DNA of 64,000 bases from Engraulis encrasicolus. Its lineage: Eukaryota > Chordata > Actinopteri > Clupeiformes > Engraulidae. The notes beneath the pieces were generated by a model. It was not told where the DNA came from. It saw only the letters and a program-made list of their open reading frames with translations, and did no database searches. How positions within the stretch are numbered: position 1 is the stretch's first letter; the number at the start of each line of letters is the position of its first letter. The stretch covers positions 17,187,044 to 17,251,043 of the forward strand of contig NC_085869.1 in NCBI RefSeq assembly GCF_034702125.1, in the 5' to 3' direction. A program made the translations under genes and the position numbers. This document shows positions 62,099 through 64,000 of the stretch, one piece after another.

Positions 62099-63496
62099 CT
62101 GAAAAAAAGAAGAGACTTGTTGGTTGAACTATGCAAAACACATACAAACAAAATACATACTTGCCTGTCATTTAAAGACAGAATTAAGCACCACTACATT
62201 AGGGCTGGGCGGTTCTGGAAAAAATGCACATCACAGTTTTCTTGATGAAAATGGATATCACGGTTCTCTGCACATTTTTTTTTTTCCATAAGCAGTGATT
62301 TCCCCCCACATCTCAAAGCTTCTGAGGAAAAGGATGAAATTAAATTTAAAAATGAGATAAAATACTGAATTTTAATTAATCTCCATTTCTATTTTAATCA
62401 CTTCTTTGGAATACATTTAAAAAAAAAAAAAAAACCTTCTCTCATCAAAAAGTGAACCTTGTGTAGGTGAAAACCGTTATTACGGGTTTTTAACGGTATA
62501 CCGCCCAGCCCTACACTACATGCACAGGAGTATTACAGTAGAAAACTGAAGAACGTCAGCATTCGGTTTTAAACAATTTCCAGAATATTCCGTTATTAAT
62601 GTATATGTGTGGAACAACGTTCTTACAACCCAAACATTCCCTGAACAAGACTGCACACGGAATACATCAGTTGTTATAATTGACTTTACATGACTGGTGT
62701 GCAAACCCAATACTCTCACCCAGGGCTGGACCGGGATGAAAAATTAGGTTGGGAATTTTTAAGCCAGGACCACCAGGCATTGAGAGAGACAATGAAGCCT
62801 TTGACAAAACTTAAGTCATCTAATATGAACTATTTTGACCAACTATTTTTGAACAGCCAAAATGCTTTATTAATATCTGATTATCTGGAAGAGGTCTGCT
62901 GTTGCAACATAAGGTCTGATGCCATTGAGGGGATGAACAGGTCAAAATCATCCAACAGGCCACTGGGCGAATGCCCTGTATGCCATATTGCCAATCCAGC
63001 CATGCTCTCACCACTATTTCTCTCATACCTGTGCTGCACTCACTGATCAACCAAAGGTTGCCGGTTCGACTCCCGACCCGCCAGGTTGGTGGGGGGAGTA
63101 ATTAACCAGTGCTCTCCCCTATCCTCCTCCATGATTGAGATACCCTGAGCAATCATGGTACCGTCCCACCGCACCGCTCCCTTGGGGAGCCATTTGGGGC
63201 TGCCTCCTTGCAAGGGGGTGAGGCATGAATGCAATTTCGCAGAGTGCACAGTGTGCAATTTCGCAGTGTGCACAGTGTGCTGTGGAGCGTTGTGTCTCAA
63301 TGACAAAGGGGGTTGCAGGTGGGCTTTCACTTCCTCTAAAGAGATATTATTTATCTGAAAGATCTAGTGTACAGCATGACTCACCGTAGTGTGAAGATCC
63401 TGATGTCCGTTGGTGCCTGGTGCCAGTGGGTTTTCACTTCCTGTGCTGAGGATTGAGGTGGGCTTAGTAGCACTCTCCAGAACCAGACAGCGTAAT
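61952..63496 (-). CDS. mospd2: mospd2 (3' part): ER protein with MSP domain and membrane anchor
   Basis: MOSPD2 is an endoplasmic reticulum protein whose MSP domain binds FFAT motifs to make membrane contact sites. Only the last two exons are visible: 63496-63385 and 62098-61952 on the - strand, together 259 nt. The first gives LRCLVLESATKPTS, matching the end of the MSP domain and the linker after it. The last gives LVRVMAINSRLEQKLDSC, a short coiled-coil-like stretch, then a hydrophobic helix (VLTALVSFLMLFSFSTMYLM) and MWTSTS with TAA. A C-terminal anchor after a charged helix is what MOSPD2 has. The identity rests on this weak similarity and on Xp22 neighbourhood with asb9. The remaining exons lie beyond the right edge. 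Another tail-anchored protein is possible. Confidence 0.7.
62200..62513. mobile_element. hAT MITE with exact 8-bp duplication, TAGGGCTGGGCGGT ends
   Basis: Ends tagggctgggcgg and ccgcccagcccta, flanked by exact cactacat (62192-62199 and 62514-62521). It begins about 100 bp upstream of the last mospd2 exon, in the final intron. Confidence 0.95.
62514..63042 (-). other. mospd2: mospd2 final intron, middle part
   Basis: No coding exon is recognised. The text cagggctggaccgggatgaaa at about 62722, quoted to 20 bases or less elsewhere, looks like a transposon end, but its partner is not defined. Confidence 0.45.
63043..63332 (+). mobile_element. tRNA-derived SINE, family E copy 3
   Basis: It carries a good B box (ggttcgactcc at 63063-63073), then cccgacccgccaggttggtg and the family body. 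It is 5' truncated relative to the copy at 46470-46797. Confidence 0.75.
63385..63496 (-). CDS. mospd2: mospd2 penultimate exon
   Basis: Acceptor cttcactag, donor ACTACG|gtgagt. The frame starts in phase 2, since the first base completes a codon, and ends in phase 0. The family-like text LRCLVLESATKPTSIL opens the exon. Confidence 0.7.
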
Positions 63497-64000
63497 CTAG
63501 TGAAGGAAGACGGGAAGAGTTCAGATACACCTCAAAAACCCTCAACCCCCACAATCCTTCAAAAGCCTTTAGAAAGATCAGTAAAACTCTTGTTTTGTAA
63601 ATAGTATTTTCCCTTAGTATTCTCAATAAATATTATCAAGTAGCCAAAGTCAAGCCAAAAACGAAATGTACTACATGTATAGAAATACAGCCATTTTTTT
63701 GGTAACTCATCAAAAAAATGGGGTTTGTATCTGATCTGATGTGGAGAAATGGTGATGACGGTTGCTGCATTTATTGCATCTGAAGCAGACTGGTTCATCA
63801 CCGTTGCCTCCCATTTCTCCATTATTATGACTGCCATTATAGCAAAGCATGTACTGCTCGTAGACAAGTAATACGAGAGCAAGCTTCATCACTGAAAATA
63901 AGTTTTGAAAAATAATAATGGTAATAAAGAACTGCCACAAATTTGATTCAACCAGCTCAGAATCAGCTGATTACATCAAGACATGCAATGTAGTGCTACA
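63497..64000 (-). other. mospd2: Start of the next mospd2 intron (toward the right edge)
   Basis: AT-rich DNA with no convincing splice-bounded exon on the gene strand. Nothing else is seen. Confidence 0.45.

Overview
This window is nuclear DNA from a bony fish, almost certainly a teleost. Its genes are split by GT-AG introns, it is full of microsatellites and short non-autonomous DNA transposons, and the proteins assembled by eye match vertebrate families. I cannot name the species.

Four genes alternate in orientation. (1) tbl1x (+): 5' UTR exon ending at 4183, coding exons 21406-35502, and a 3' UTR reaching about 38.6-38.8 kb. The 529-residue product is a LisH/WD40 subunit of the NCoR/SMRT corepressor complex. 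(2) gpr143 (-): eight coding exons, 49769 down to 40819, for a 410-residue ocular albinism type 1 melanosomal receptor. (3) asb9-like (+): six exons, 51969-54671, for a 253-residue ankyrin-repeat protein with no SOCS box. (4) The 3' end of a gene I read as mospd2 (-): two exons, 63496-63385 and 62098-61952, ending in a C-terminal membrane anchor. In each complete gene the exon lengths sum to a multiple of three. Human GPR143 and TBL1X are neighbours on Xp22, and ASB9 and MOSPD2 lie elsewhere in Xp22, so this is a compacted version of that block.

Much of the rest is mobile DNA. At least seventeen elements have hAT-like ends; about eight are flanked by exact 8-bp target duplications and most others by imperfect ones. 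There are also fold-back MITEs in several families, two or three tRNA-derived SINE families, and long simple repeats. Some touch gene function: a hAT-like element supplies the stop codon of asb9, a run of about 68 GT units forms the 3' splice site of tbl1x exon 4, a 180-bp element starts 22 nt after the exon 3 donor, a 330-bp hairpin lies in tbl1x intron 9, and two fold-back elements lie in the tbl1x 3' UTR.

I found no operon-like system, CRISPR array, viral genome or new multi-gene system. The most unusual observations concern transposons and simple repeats reshaping the edges of ordinary vertebrate genes. All exon boundaries come from reading splice signals and matching remembered protein families; no alignment was run.
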